This document shows positions 51,892 to 59,938 of a stretch of 64,000 nt of DNA, one piece after another. A program made the translations under genes and the position numbers. Numbering within the stretch: the first letter of the stretch is position 1; every line of letters begins with the position of its first letter. A model generated the notes under the pieces. That model was not told the DNA's origin and made no database searches. It saw nothing but the letters and a program-made list of their open reading frames with translations. Origin of the DNA: an uncultured Actinomycetes bacterium (GTDB lineage: Bacteria > Actinomycetota > Geothermincolia > Fen-727 > JACVIW01); assembly GCA_937127245.1 (NCBI GenBank), contig CAKZLU010000032.1:62001-126000 (forward strand). The letters are read 5' to 3'.

Positions 51892-52875
51892 CTACATGAT
51901 GTATTCTTCGGGGTCCTGTGGATTGTAACTGGCAAGGAGCGGCTGAGCCTCCGCGTCCACCCCGGGTTCATAATCGAACAGTTCTTTCACGTCCTTAGTG
52001 AGTTTGCGGTTCAGCGTCATTATCGGTATGTCCATAGGGCACACCCTCTGGCATTCCATGCACTCTATGCATCTTCCGGCAAGGTGCCACGCCCGCTGGA
52101 TATGATAGACGGTGTTTTCGCTCAGGTCGGTTGACCTTCTTGTCCACTGAGGCTTTAGCTTCGTGACAATGCACTCCACGCAGTAGCACATCGGGCAGAC
52201 GTTTCGGCAGGCATAACACCTGATGCACTTGGAGAATTCCTCCTCCCAGAAAGCCCATTTCTCTTCGGGGGACTCCTTCTCAAACTCGCTCACGTCGGAG
52301 AAATCGTCATCTGCCCATTTCTCCACCTCGTCGCCGAGGGGGTAATCGGAGATGACAGGGTTTGGATACCTGCATCGCAGGCATTTGTCCGCTAAAATTT
52401 CCTCACGTGAAACCTTCTTCTCCTCGCCGTTTACCCTGATTACGACGCCGTCTTTCTCGGCGACGGCCAAGACCGGTTGGGGTGCCTCACCGAAAATCTT
52501 TTCGGCTTTTCTTCTGTCTATGACACCTCTACAGGGAATACCCAAGATAACAACGTCATCCCGGATGTAGGCTTTCTCTACCAGGTGCTGAACCACGGCG
52601 CGCGAATCGCAGCCCTTTACCATCACGGCAATTTTTCTTGTGTCAGGCTGTTGACCTCTTGGAACCGGGAGTTTTTCCTCGAGCGTGATGAAGGAGGCAG
52701 GATTCTGAACACAGGTGGCGTCAAAGATCAAGTCATCCGCCTGTGATGCATCAGTTATCACGCAGGGCGCCGCCTCGTACCCGTAGGTCCCGCGTTTCCA
52801 GCCAATCAGACGCCTTACCTCGCCCGAAGAAAGAATTTCCTTTGCTTTATCCCTGAGTACGTTTTCGTCTACCAA
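51892..52875 (-). CDS. FlxB-like protein: FrhB-type domain fused to ferredoxin domain
   Basis: 327 residues starting at TTG 52875, with GGAGG 8 nt upstream; it overlaps the end of mvhD by 7 bp. The N-terminal half resembles the coenzyme F420-hydrogenase beta (FrhB) family (KIAVMVKGCDSRAVVQHLVE, VVILGIPCRGVID). It has an added CLRCRYPNP pair. The C-terminal half has two 4Fe-4S sites, CIRCYACRNVCPMCYC and CIECMECQRVCPMD. It is presumed to be an electron-wiring subunit of the Flx module. A flavin site in the FrhB domain is possible but not certain. Confidence 0.88.
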   Translation of the reverse strand: MVDENVLRDKAKEILSSGEVRRLIGWKRGTYGYEAAPCVITDASQADDLIFDATCVQNPASFITLEEKLPVPRGQQPDTRKIAVMVKGCDSRAVVQHLVEKAYIRDDVVILGIPCRGVIDRRKAEKIFGEAPQPVLAVAEKDGVVIRVNGEEKKVSREEILADKCLRCRYPNPVISDYPLGDEVEKWADDDFSDVSEFEKESPEEKWAFWEEEFSKCIRCYACRNVCPMCYCVECIVTKLKPQWTRRSTDLSENTVYHIQRAWHLAGRCIECMECQRVCPMDIPIMTLNRKLTKDVKELFDYEPGVDAEAQPLLASYNPQDPEEYIM

Positions 52876-53300
52876 TTTAACTGCCTCCGTCTGAATTGGT
52901 CCATCGGACCAGCTTCTTTGACATCACTGACTATCTTCTCGACAACGTCTTTGAACTTTGCTCCCTCTGAAGCCGACACCCAACTCATCTGCACGCGACG
53001 CGGGTCAACCCCGACGTGTTCGAGGAGCTTATGCATCAAGACGAATCGCCGCCTCGCGAAATAGTTACCCTCGAGGTAATGGCAATCTCCTGGATGACAG
53101 CCTGATATCAGAACACCGTCGGCTCCCTGTTGGAGAGCGTTGACTATGAACAGGGGGTTAACCCTTCCTGAGCACATGACCCTTATTATCTTTACGTTTG
53201 GCAGGTAGTGGGTTCGGGAAGTGCCGGCAAGGTCTGCTCCGGCATAAGAGCACCAGTTACAAAGGAAGCCTATTATGTTTGGTTCGAAATCGTTGCTCAT
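52869..53300 (-). CDS. MvhD/FlxD-like 2Fe-2S electron-transfer subunit
   Basis: 143 residues; the ATG at 53300 overlaps the hdrA stop codon (ATGA), so the longer track start is wrong. The family core is IIGFLCNWCSYAGADLAG, IIRVMCSGRVNP, GADGVLISGCHPGDCHYLEGN and FVLMHKLLEHVGVDP. These include the conserved cysteines of the small [2Fe-2S] protein that docks on HdrA. It connects the Flx NADH module to HdrA. Translational coupling to hdrA fits equal subunit stoichiometry. Confidence 0.95.
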   Translation of the reverse strand: MSNDFEPNIIGFLCNWCSYAGADLAGTSRTHYLPNVKIIRVMCSGRVNPLFIVNALQQGADGVLISGCHPGDCHYLEGNYFARRRFVLMHKLLEHVGVDPRRVQMSWVSASEGAKFKDVVEKIVSDVKEAGPMDQFRRRQLNW

Positions 53301-55321
53301 TCTGTCTTCACTCCCAGTACTGCGATCTGCGGAAGTATCTGCTCGTCCTTGAAGGACTTCGGCTGGATTGCCCCGGACAGGCACGCAGCGGCGCAACTCC
53401 CGCAGCCCTTGCAAAGCGCCTCGTTGACGCTCGCGACTTTAATGATGTTGCCCTGACGGTTCTCTTCGACAAGTTCGATCGCCGAGTACGGGCAAACTTC
53501 AACGCAGAAGCCGCAGCCCCTGCACTCGTCCTTGTTGACCACCGATATTTGCGCTTCCACCTTGACTTTTCCGGATGCCATCGGGATAAGCGCGCTCGAG
53601 GCGGCGCCTTTTGCCTGGGCTACGGTATCCGGGATGTCTTTCGGTCCTTGACAGCATCCCGCAAGGAATATCCCGTCAGATGCGGTGTCAACTGGGCGGA
53701 GTTTGGGATGCGCTTCAAGGAAGAACCCGTCGGTTGACTGTGATAGTTTGAAAAGGTTTATGATCTCACGCACATCCTTTCTGGGCTCAAGACCAACACC
53801 CAGCACAACCAGGTCCGCCTCGTATTCCATGGGGGTGCCGGTGAGGGTGTCCTCAACTTTGATGATAAGCGTGTGGTCGTCGCCTTTTCTGTAAATCTCC
53901 GAGGGGTTGCCTCTTATGTAGCGGATGCCCTCGCGGCGGACTCTGTCGTAGAACTCCTCGAAGCCTTTGCCAAAAGCGCGGACATCCATATAGAAAACGG
54001 TAATCTCGGCGTCGGGAAGTTTGTCTTTTATCAAGTGCGCCTGTTTGGCAAGATACATGCAGCACACCCTCGAGCAATACTCGTTCCCGACGGATTTATC
54101 TCTCGAACCTACGCAGTGGATGAAGCCTATTTTTTTCGGCTCGAACCCGCCTTCACCTTTACGGTCACGCCCAACGATTATTTTTCCGCCGGTTGGTCCA
54201 GATGCGGAGACGAGTCTCTCAAACTCAAGACCTGTCATGACGTTGGGATTCTCGGCGTAACCGTACTCCGGTTTCCTGGTTGGATCGAAGATGTCGTAGC
54301 CTGTCGCCACGATTATCGTTCCAATCTCGATTTCGACAAGTTCGTCTTGCTGTTCGAAGTTAATTGCTTTCGCGTCGCATACGGCGGCGCAAGCGGGACC
54401 CTCTTTGCCGCACTTGCCTTTGGTCAGCTGCAAGCAACGCTCGGGGTCGATCGTGTATTTGGCCGGAACGGCCTGCGGGAAGGGGATGTATATCGCGGAG
54501 CGGTATCCTATTCCCTCGTCAAACTCTGAGGGAATTCTGCCGGCAAGCCTGCAATTTTCCGCGCATATACCGCATCCGGTGCACTTGTCGAAATCAACGT
54601 ACCTTGCCTTCTTGCGGATTGTCGCTTTGAAATTGCCCACATAGCCCTCTATAGACTCGACCTGCGAGTAGGTCATGAGTTCTATGTTTGGATGATTCGC
54701 GACATCAACCATCTTGGGGGTCAGGATGCAGGCGGAGCAGTCAAGGGTTGGGAAGGTCTTATCAAGCTGCGCCATATGCCCGCCGACTGACGGGTTCTTT
54801 TCCACAAGATAGACCTTGAAACCAGCGTCGGCAATGTCGAGCGCGGCCTGGATTCCCGCAATCCCGGCGCCTATGATGAGGCACGCTGGCGTAACATCGA
54901 CTTCCTTTTCCTCCAAAGCCTCGAGCAGAAGCGCCTTGGCTACGGCTGCCTCCACGAGTTTTTTCGCTTTTTCCGTGGCTATGGCTGGGTCTTCATGTAC
55001 CCAGGAGCACTGCTCCCGTATGTTAGCCATCTCCAAATAATATGGGTTTAGACCGGCATCTTTAAGCGTGTTGCGGAAGGTCGGTTCGTGCATTCTTGGT
55101 GAACATGAAGCAACTACCACGCGGTTGAGTTTCTCTTTTTCGATATCCTCGCGAACCATCCCCTGACCCGGGTCGGAGCACATATAGGAGTAATCCCTTG
55201 CCACGACAACGCCGGGAAGTTTGGAGGCATGTTCAACGACAGCTTTAACGTCAATAACCGCAGCGATGTTTATTCCGCAGTGGCAAATATATACACCTAT
55301 TCGTGGCCTGTAATTGATCAT
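53297..55321 (-). CDS. hdrA: heterodisulfide reductase subunit A (HdrA), flavin-bifurcating type
   Basis: 674 residues with GGGAGGG about 9 nt before the ATG. The N-terminal IGVYICHCGINIA cysteine motif, the VASCSPRMHEPTFR domain and the FAD motif LIIGAGIAGIQAALDIADAG come first. FPTLDCSACILTPKM then marks HdrA. Inserted ferredoxin sites CTGCGICAENC and a Cys cluster around CAAVCDAKAI follow. Two C-terminal ferredoxin sites are CRGCGFCVEVCPYS and CKGCGSCAAACLSG. HdrA carries the FAD that splits electron pairs between low-potential ferredoxin and a high-potential partner. Here it is flanked by mvhD and etfA, so the partner may be the Etf/HdrD-like pair rather than HdrBC. Confidence 0.96.
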   Translation of the reverse strand: MINYRPRIGVYICHCGINIAAVIDVKAVVEHASKLPGVVVARDYSYMCSDPGQGMVREDIEKEKLNRVVVASCSPRMHEPTFRNTLKDAGLNPYYLEMANIREQCSWVHEDPAIATEKAKKLVEAAVAKALLLEALEEKEVDVTPACLIIGAGIAGIQAALDIADAGFKVYLVEKNPSVGGHMAQLDKTFPTLDCSACILTPKMVDVANHPNIELMTYSQVESIEGYVGNFKATIRKKARYVDFDKCTGCGICAENCRLAGRIPSEFDEGIGYRSAIYIPFPQAVPAKYTIDPERCLQLTKGKCGKEGPACAAVCDAKAINFEQQDELVEIEIGTIIVATGYDIFDPTRKPEYGYAENPNVMTGLEFERLVSASGPTGGKIIVGRDRKGEGGFEPKKIGFIHCVGSRDKSVGNEYCSRVCCMYLAKQAHLIKDKLPDAEITVFYMDVRAFGKGFEEFYDRVRREGIRYIRGNPSEIYRKGDDHTLIIKVEDTLTGTPMEYEADLVVLGVGLEPRKDVREIINLFKLSQSTDGFFLEAHPKLRPVDTASDGIFLAGCCQGPKDIPDTVAQAKGAASSALIPMASGKVKVEAQISVVNKDECRGCGFCVEVCPYSAIELVEENRQGNIIKVASVNEALCKGCGSCAAACLSGAIQPKSFKDEQILPQIAVLGVKTE

Positions 55322-55346
55322 TTCCTTGCGCCCTCCCTGGGCTTAA

Positions 55347-56309
55347 TTAACCCTTCAATTCCTTTATTTTCTCAATCAGCGCCGGAACCACTTTGAAAAG
55401 GTCATCGACAATGCCGTAATCGGCATACTGGAAAATGGGAGCGTCCGGGTCTTTGTTTATTGCGACAACAAGCTCAGAGCCCTTCATGCCCGTCACGTGC
55501 TGGAAAGCCCCGCTTATTCCAACGGCGAGGTACAGTTTCGGCTTGACCGTCTTGCCCGAGATTCCAACCTGCCTGTCGGGCGGGAGCCAACCGGCATCAA
55601 CGACCGCGCGGCTTCCGGCGAGGTCGGCTCCCAGCACCTGAGCGAGTTCTTCCATCATCGGCATGTTTTTGTCCTCGCGGATGCCTCTGCCGACAGCGAC
55701 CAGCATCGCCGATTGGGTGATGTCAACCTCGCCCACCGCGGCCTCAACGTATTCGAGGAATTTCTGGACTGTTATTTCGGTCGTGATGGGGTTTTCTATC
55801 TTCTGGATTTCTCCAGACTTCCCGAGCTCTTCAGCCGGGACGGCGGCCTCGCGCACGCCTATCAAATAAGTCTCGGCATCTTTGAACTCGATAGTACCGT
55901 TTATTTTACCCCCGTAAAACTGTCGAACCGCAACCGGCTTGTCACCTTCAAGGGTGAGAGAAATTACGTCGGTCGTGAATGGACAGCCCAGTTCGACCGC
56001 AAGAGAGGGAATGAGGTCCGAGCCCTGTCCGGTGTTGCCGATAAGCACAAGACCGGGCTTTTCCTTCTTTATTAGTTCGGAAAGCGCTGCCTGGTATGCT
56101 GAGCACACGTAGTTGGCGTACATCGAGTCGTCAACGTAGAGAACCCTGTCGGCGTAAGACGCAAGTTTGTTGGCGAATTCATCCACGCCACTTCCCAGGA
56201 GCACTGCAGTCACTTTGGGTCCGAGTTTGGATGCCAAGGTTAGAAGTTCGAGCGAAACCTCGCGGAGTTCGCCCTGCCTGTGTTCTGCCAGTACAAATAT
56301 TTCGTTCAT
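55347..56309 (-). CDS. etfA: electron transfer flavoprotein alpha subunit
   Basis: 320 residues starting immediately after the etfB stop codon (no gap). The N-terminal nucleotide-binding domain ends near residue 190. The C-terminal FAD domain carries LVAVGRGIREDKNM, LAGSRAVVDAGWLPPDRQVGISGK and LYLAVGISGAFQH, and ends in INKDPDAPIFQYADYGIV. These are the standard FAD-binding segments of EtfA. Unlike Fix-type proteins there is no extra ferredoxin domain. It lies between etfB and hdrA in the same operon with 25 bp to hdrA. Confidence 0.96.
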   Translation of the reverse strand: MNEIFVLAEHRQGELREVSLELLTLASKLGPKVTAVLLGSGVDEFANKLASYADRVLYVDDSMYANYVCSAYQAALSELIKKEKPGLVLIGNTGQGSDLIPSLAVELGCPFTTDVISLTLEGDKPVAVRQFYGGKINGTIEFKDAETYLIGVREAAVPAEELGKSGEIQKIENPITTEITVQKFLEYVEAAVGEVDITQSAMLVAVGRGIREDKNMPMMEELAQVLGADLAGSRAVVDAGWLPPDRQVGISGKTVKPKLYLAVGISGAFQHVTGMKGSELVVAINKDPDAPIFQYADYGIVDDLFKVVPALIEKIKELKG

Positions 56310-57107
56310 TTATACCAGCCCCTTTTCTTTGAGTATCGTTGCGAGTTTCGTGGAAGTCTCCGAAGCGTCTCCCTCAAGAATCTCGGCGAGCTCACCGACT
56401 TCTGGCATGGAGTAACCTTTGAGCACGCTGAGTGACCCGTTCTCTCCGACCTCATCTGAGGAAAGTCCGGTCGCCGCAAGATCCATGATTTTTATCTCTT
56501 TCTTTGAGGCTTCTCGAATGCCTTTAAAAGAAGCGTATCTCGGCTCATTTATTCCGGTCTGGATAGTAAGAACACAGGGCATCTTTATCTCGCTCATCTC
56601 GAGCAATCCGCCCTCGAGTTCTCTGCCGACTTTAAGCGTCTTTTCATCGATCACTTCTACGCTCTTTACGTACGCAGCGTGCGGCACTCCAAGCAATTGC
56701 GCTAAAGTCTGTCCGGTCGCCGCGTATCCGTCGTCGGAAGCCATGCATCCGGTCATGACGACGTCAAATTCGATGTCCTTTATGGCTGACTGCAAAATTT
56801 TGGCGGTAGCGTAAACATCGGAAAACGCGAACGCTTCGTCTTCGAGCCTGATGGCTCTGTCTCCGCCCTTTGCGAGCGCCATCCTGATCACTTGGTTGGC
56901 CGCTTCGGGACCAATGCTGACAATCACTACTTCCCCACCGTGCTTCTCCTTGAGGAGAATCGCTTCCTCCACCCCGTAGTTGTCAGCTTCGTTGATCACA
57001 AAACTGAACTTGCTCTGGTCCACACCCCTACCTGTTGAGTCAATGTGGACCTCGGTGTCGGGGTCTGAAGTGTCCGGCACCTGCTTGACGCAGACCACAA
57101 TGTTCAT
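56310..57107 (-). CDS. etfB: electron transfer flavoprotein beta subunit
   Basis: About 265 residues; the ATG at 57107 (MNIVVCVKQVPDTSDPD) has AGAGGTGAG 6 nt upstream. Conserved features are VVCVKQVPDT, NEADNYGVEEAILLKEKHGG, DVVMTGCMASDDGYAATGQTL and CVLTIQTGINEPRYASFKGI. With EtfA it forms the ETF heterodimer, which carries electrons between acyl-CoA dehydrogenases or similar flavoenzymes and other redox proteins. Whether this pair itself bifurcates (two FADs, NADH binding) cannot be settled by eye. It lies 35 bp after the HdrD-like gene. Confidence 0.96.
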   Translation of the reverse strand: MNIVVCVKQVPDTSDPDTEVHIDSTGRGVDQSKFSFVINEADNYGVEEAILLKEKHGGEVVIVSIGPEAANQVIRMALAKGGDRAIRLEDEAFAFSDVYATAKILQSAIKDIEFDVVMTGCMASDDGYAATGQTLAQLLGVPHAAYVKSVEVIDEKTLKVGRELEGGLLEMSEIKMPCVLTIQTGINEPRYASFKGIREASKKEIKIMDLAATGLSSDEVGENGSLSVLKGYSMPEVGELAEILEGDASETSTKLATILKEKGLV

Positions 57108-57142
57108 TGTGAACTCACCTCTCTTTTTCCGCAAAGATTCTA

Positions 57143-58285
57143 CTAAATTGCTTCGCCAAGCAACTCGAGGATATCAGCGACCCTCATCTCTTCCTCTAAT
57201 CCCTTTACTTTGAGCGCGTCTTCGAGTGTTAGCAGGCAGAAGGGACATGCAACCGCGATAGTCTTTGCACCGAGCGCCTGCGCGTCGAGGACCCTTGTCT
57301 CGGCAAGTCTGGGGGCTTTCGACTGGGACTCAACCCACATCTTGCCGCCGCCGCCCTCGCAGCAAAGGCTTCTCTCCTTTGACCTGAAAAACTCAGCGAG
57401 TTCCACGCCCTTTATCTTGCCGAGAATGTATCTGGGCTCATCGAAAACAAGATTCTTCTTGCCCAAATAGCAAGGATCGTGGTAAACGACCTGCGTGGCG
57501 ATTTCCCCAGGCAACTCGAGGCTTCCGGATTCAATCATTTCCGCTATCAATTGGGTGTAATGCATGACGGGAAGGTTAAGGTTCTGGTACTCGTTTTTGA
57601 AAGTGTTAAAGCAGTGAGGCGAAAGGGTCACGAGCCTGTTGACGTCAAACCTTGAGAAAAGTTCACTGTTTTCCTCGTCAAAGTATTCGAAAAGACCTTC
57701 CTCGCCGAGCCTTCTTGCTTCACTACCGCAGTGTTTTTCCTCTGTTCCGATGAATCCGTAGTCAACGCCGGCTTTCTCGAGCACCCGAACGAGATTTCTG
57801 GCAAGCGGGATTATTCGAGGGTCGTAGCAGGCGGTGCAGCATACGTGAATCAGTACGTCGGCTTTTTCGCCCTCCTCAAGGATGCGCACCTTTTCAACTC
57901 CATCAATCCCATCCATCCAATCGCAGCGTTTGGCGGCTGGCTTACCCCAGGGATTTCCGTTATTAAACATGCTTTCTAAAGCGTCTCGCGCCGTGGGCTC
58001 TATGTTGCCTTCCTCGGCCTTCATGCTTCTCAGCCCAATCAAAACTTCGAAAGGCTCCAAACCCTTAGGGCAACGAAGCGCGCATGTGTTGCAGGTGGTG
58101 CAGTCCCAGATCTCGGGCTTGTCCGCAAGTTCTTCGAGAATTTCCTCGTTGAGCGCCTCGTAGACGAATTTTCTGACATTCAGCGGGGTCCTGACGGTAA
58201 CGGGACAACCGCCGGTGCATCTGCCGCACTGAATACATCCTAAAAGGTCGTATTTCTTGACAAAAGTTCCTTCTTCGATGCCCAT
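57143..58285 (-). CDS. HdrD-like (HdrC-HdrB fused) iron-sulfur protein with two CCG domains
   Basis: About 380 residues; ATG 58285 has GGAG 6 nt upstream and removes 18 spurious N-terminal residues. Two ferredoxin motifs open the protein (CIQCGRCTGGCP, CTTCNTCALRCP), as in HdrC. Two CCG (DUF3483-type) domains follow. The first is irregular (VCCTACYDPR ... HCGS ... SPHC) and the second canonical (HDPCYLG ... LCCEGGGGKMW ... ACPFC). CCG domains of HdrB carry the noncubane 4Fe-4S clusters that reduce disulfides or pass electrons to partner flavoproteins. It has no membrane helices, unlike the HdrE/DUF224 membrane types. It is the first gene of the operon. Confidence 0.93.
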   Translation of the reverse strand: MGIEEGTFVKKYDLLGCIQCGRCTGGCPVTVRTPLNVRKFVYEALNEEILEELADKPEIWDCTTCNTCALRCPKGLEPFEVLIGLRSMKAEEGNIEPTARDALESMFNNGNPWGKPAAKRCDWMDGIDGVEKVRILEEGEKADVLIHVCCTACYDPRIIPLARNLVRVLEKAGVDYGFIGTEEKHCGSEARRLGEEGLFEYFDEENSELFSRFDVNRLVTLSPHCFNTFKNEYQNLNLPVMHYTQLIAEMIESGSLELPGEIATQVVYHDPCYLGKKNLVFDEPRYILGKIKGVELAEFFRSKERSLCCEGGGGKMWVESQSKAPRLAETRVLDAQALGAKTIAVACPFCLLTLEDALKVKGLEEEMRVADILELLGEAI

Positions 58286-58440
58286 TTTCAACTCCAGTCC
58301 TGAAAACCGACAAAATTCAGTGCACCCTTTGAGGTGCACCGCTTATACTCTCGACGATTCCGACCGTGCAATTCTAAACATAGTTGGGTTCAAATTTCAA
58401 ATGCTAATTATTTGCTAAGAAGATATTTTGAGACGCCAAA

Positions 58441-58590
58441 TGCTTTCACCATGCGGGTGCGAAGGTACCTACAAAACAGCTCATTCTCAAAATTCAACTT
58501 CGCTTTCGCCACGCGGGGCAGAGATATCTTCTTCGATCGCCGCCTCCAGCGGCTGCAGAACGCTTTCGCCACCCGAGCACGAAGATATCC
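58441..58590. repeat. three degenerate ~28-bp repeats at exactly 60-bp period (CRISPR-like)
   Basis: Blocks start at 58442, 58502 and 58562: GCTTTCACCATGCGGGTGC, GCTTTCGCCACGCGGGGCA and GCTTTCGCCACCCGAGCAC. Each continues to a GATATC-like end (GGTACC, GATATC, GATATC). The ~32-bp stretches between them are unrelated to each other. Inverted ends (TTTC ... GAA) hint at a hairpin. A weaker fourth block may start at 58619 (TCGCCGCCAG). The second block closely matches the fourth repeat at 17481. They lie upstream of the Hdr-Etf-Flx operon and downstream of the AIM24 gene. No cas genes are seen. Confidence 0.6.
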
Positions 58591-58744
58591 GCGGCTTTCC
58601 CTCTGGCTTGTTCACTTCGGGTCGCCGCCAGAAAATTAACTATAAACACCGTTTTTTAAAAACCCTGTATCTGTCTTGATAAAAGCCCGAAGGGACATTC
58701 GACCCCTCGTATGGGGTTGCGAACCTGTCTTAGCGATTGATTGC

Positions 58745-59506
58745 TCACGTCTTGAGAATGCCCCCGAGAATGCCCCCCGCTCCGCCGGTTGACCCACCGG
58801 GTGACTGAAGGCTTGTTTTAGGGGCTTCCTCGCTCGGCTGGACGATAACGTACCCGTTACCCTGAAAAGCGAGTTGGAACAGTTCACCGTGGGTTGAGCC
58901 GAATATTCCGGCGAGGCTCTTGAGGTTTGCGTCAACGTGAATGGTGGGCTCAAGCCCCTGAGACCATGCCACGGTTGCATTCGGGTCGGTGTACGTGGGC
59001 GTCTCGGGAGTTACTTGCAAGGTGAGCGGCTCTCCCTTGCAAATCAGGGCTAAGTAGCCGGTCCCGGACAGAGCTACCGTCCACAGCCCACCCGTGATGA
59101 TCCCGGCGGGACTCTTAAGCATCGTTATGTCCCAGGAGATTCCCTGGGTGAAGGCAAGAAGGTTAAGCGCTTCAACCGTCAGGCTTTCGTTTTCAAGATA
59201 AAGCAGGACGATGTCATTTGCCGCGTCTGCGAGAAACAGGTCCCCTTCGCCTGCCACTTCCATCAGGGTAAATTGCTCGCCGGAAATCTTCTTCTTAATC
59301 CATTTATCAATTCCGCCGCTTCCCTTTCTCTGAAAGCTCATCTCTCCCTGATAAGCGATCATCGAACCGGCTTTGGCCATCACCTTTCCCCTGGCTGACG
59401 CCATGTTTACCTTGAGGAGTTTTTTGTTCTGTAAAACGAAGGCGTCGGGTGTTTCCACCTCCCTGCCCTGTTCGAGAAGTTGATTAAGCCGCATCGCCTT
59501 TTCCAT
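58745..59506 (-). CDS. AIM24 family protein
   Basis: 253 residues with AAAGGAGAA before the ATG. The sequence is nearly all beta strands, with GKVMAKAGSMIAYQGEMSFQ, GEGDLFLADAANDIVLLYLE, GGLWTVALSGTGYLAL and HGELFQLAFQGNGYVIVQPSE. These match the AIM24/TIGR00266 beta-helix-like family. A Gly/Ser-rich tail (GGSTGGAGGILGGILKT) ends it. Bacterial members are of unknown function and are often encoded near membrane or stress proteins. It appears monocistronic. Confidence 0.85.
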   Translation of the reverse strand: MEKAMRLNQLLEQGREVETPDAFVLQNKKLLKVNMASARGKVMAKAGSMIAYQGEMSFQRKGSGGIDKWIKKKISGEQFTLMEVAGEGDLFLADAANDIVLLYLENESLTVEALNLLAFTQGISWDITMLKSPAGIITGGLWTVALSGTGYLALICKGEPLTLQVTPETPTYTDPNATVAWSQGLEPTIHVDANLKSLAGIFGSTHGELFQLAFQGNGYVIVQPSEEAPKTSLQSPGGSTGGAGGILGGILKT

Positions 59507-59938
59507 CGTTTTCTCCTTTCAGTAAAAGGCAAACCCGAAAGAATGTTTCAGGTGCTTACGAGTCTACATCTAAATATTATCACTAACCGGGTCTTGGGGT
59601 TTATTAACGAGGGATACGAAAACGTTTGAAGGAGGGTGGATTTGTTTTTCGCCGGTGGGTGATTTTCCCACTCTCTTTTAATTCTGCAGGTTTTTCGGGC
59701 TGTCTAAAACAGGCGCTGGTCTCCCGTTATTTCGCCGGAGTTATTTTTAAGTCCCGTCACGGAACCTCTATTCCGCGTGACGCGGAGAACGGTGCACACG
59801 CATTTTTTTCAAGTAGCAGATCGCTATACAGCGCGTCAAGCAATCTCTATTACGACTGATGCGTAAAACGATGGATGCTCTTGACTGATGTGCGCGGTTA
59901 AGTTGGGAAGATGGGAATGCAATTAAGAGGTTACTAAC
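59507..59938. other. 432-bp intergenic region
   Basis: The only ORF (59626-59859, plus) has no recognisable features. An interrupted inverted repeat (GTCACGGAA ... TTCCGCGTGAC, 59756-59779) could be a hairpin or operator. No clear terminator with a U-tract follows the kinase gene. Confidence 0.4.

Larger units (their letters stand above)
49989..58285 (-). other. predicted operon: hdrD-like, etfB, etfA, hdrA, mvhD, flxB, flxC, flxA
   Basis: Eight minus-strand genes with gaps of 0-35 bp or short overlaps (ATGA at hdrA/mvhD, 7 bp at mvhD/flxB). The gene set equals FlxABCD-HdrABC except that HdrB and HdrC are replaced by one fused HdrD-like protein and EtfAB is added. The promoter should lie in 58286-58744, where the 60-bp repeats also sit. 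Confidence 0.85.
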
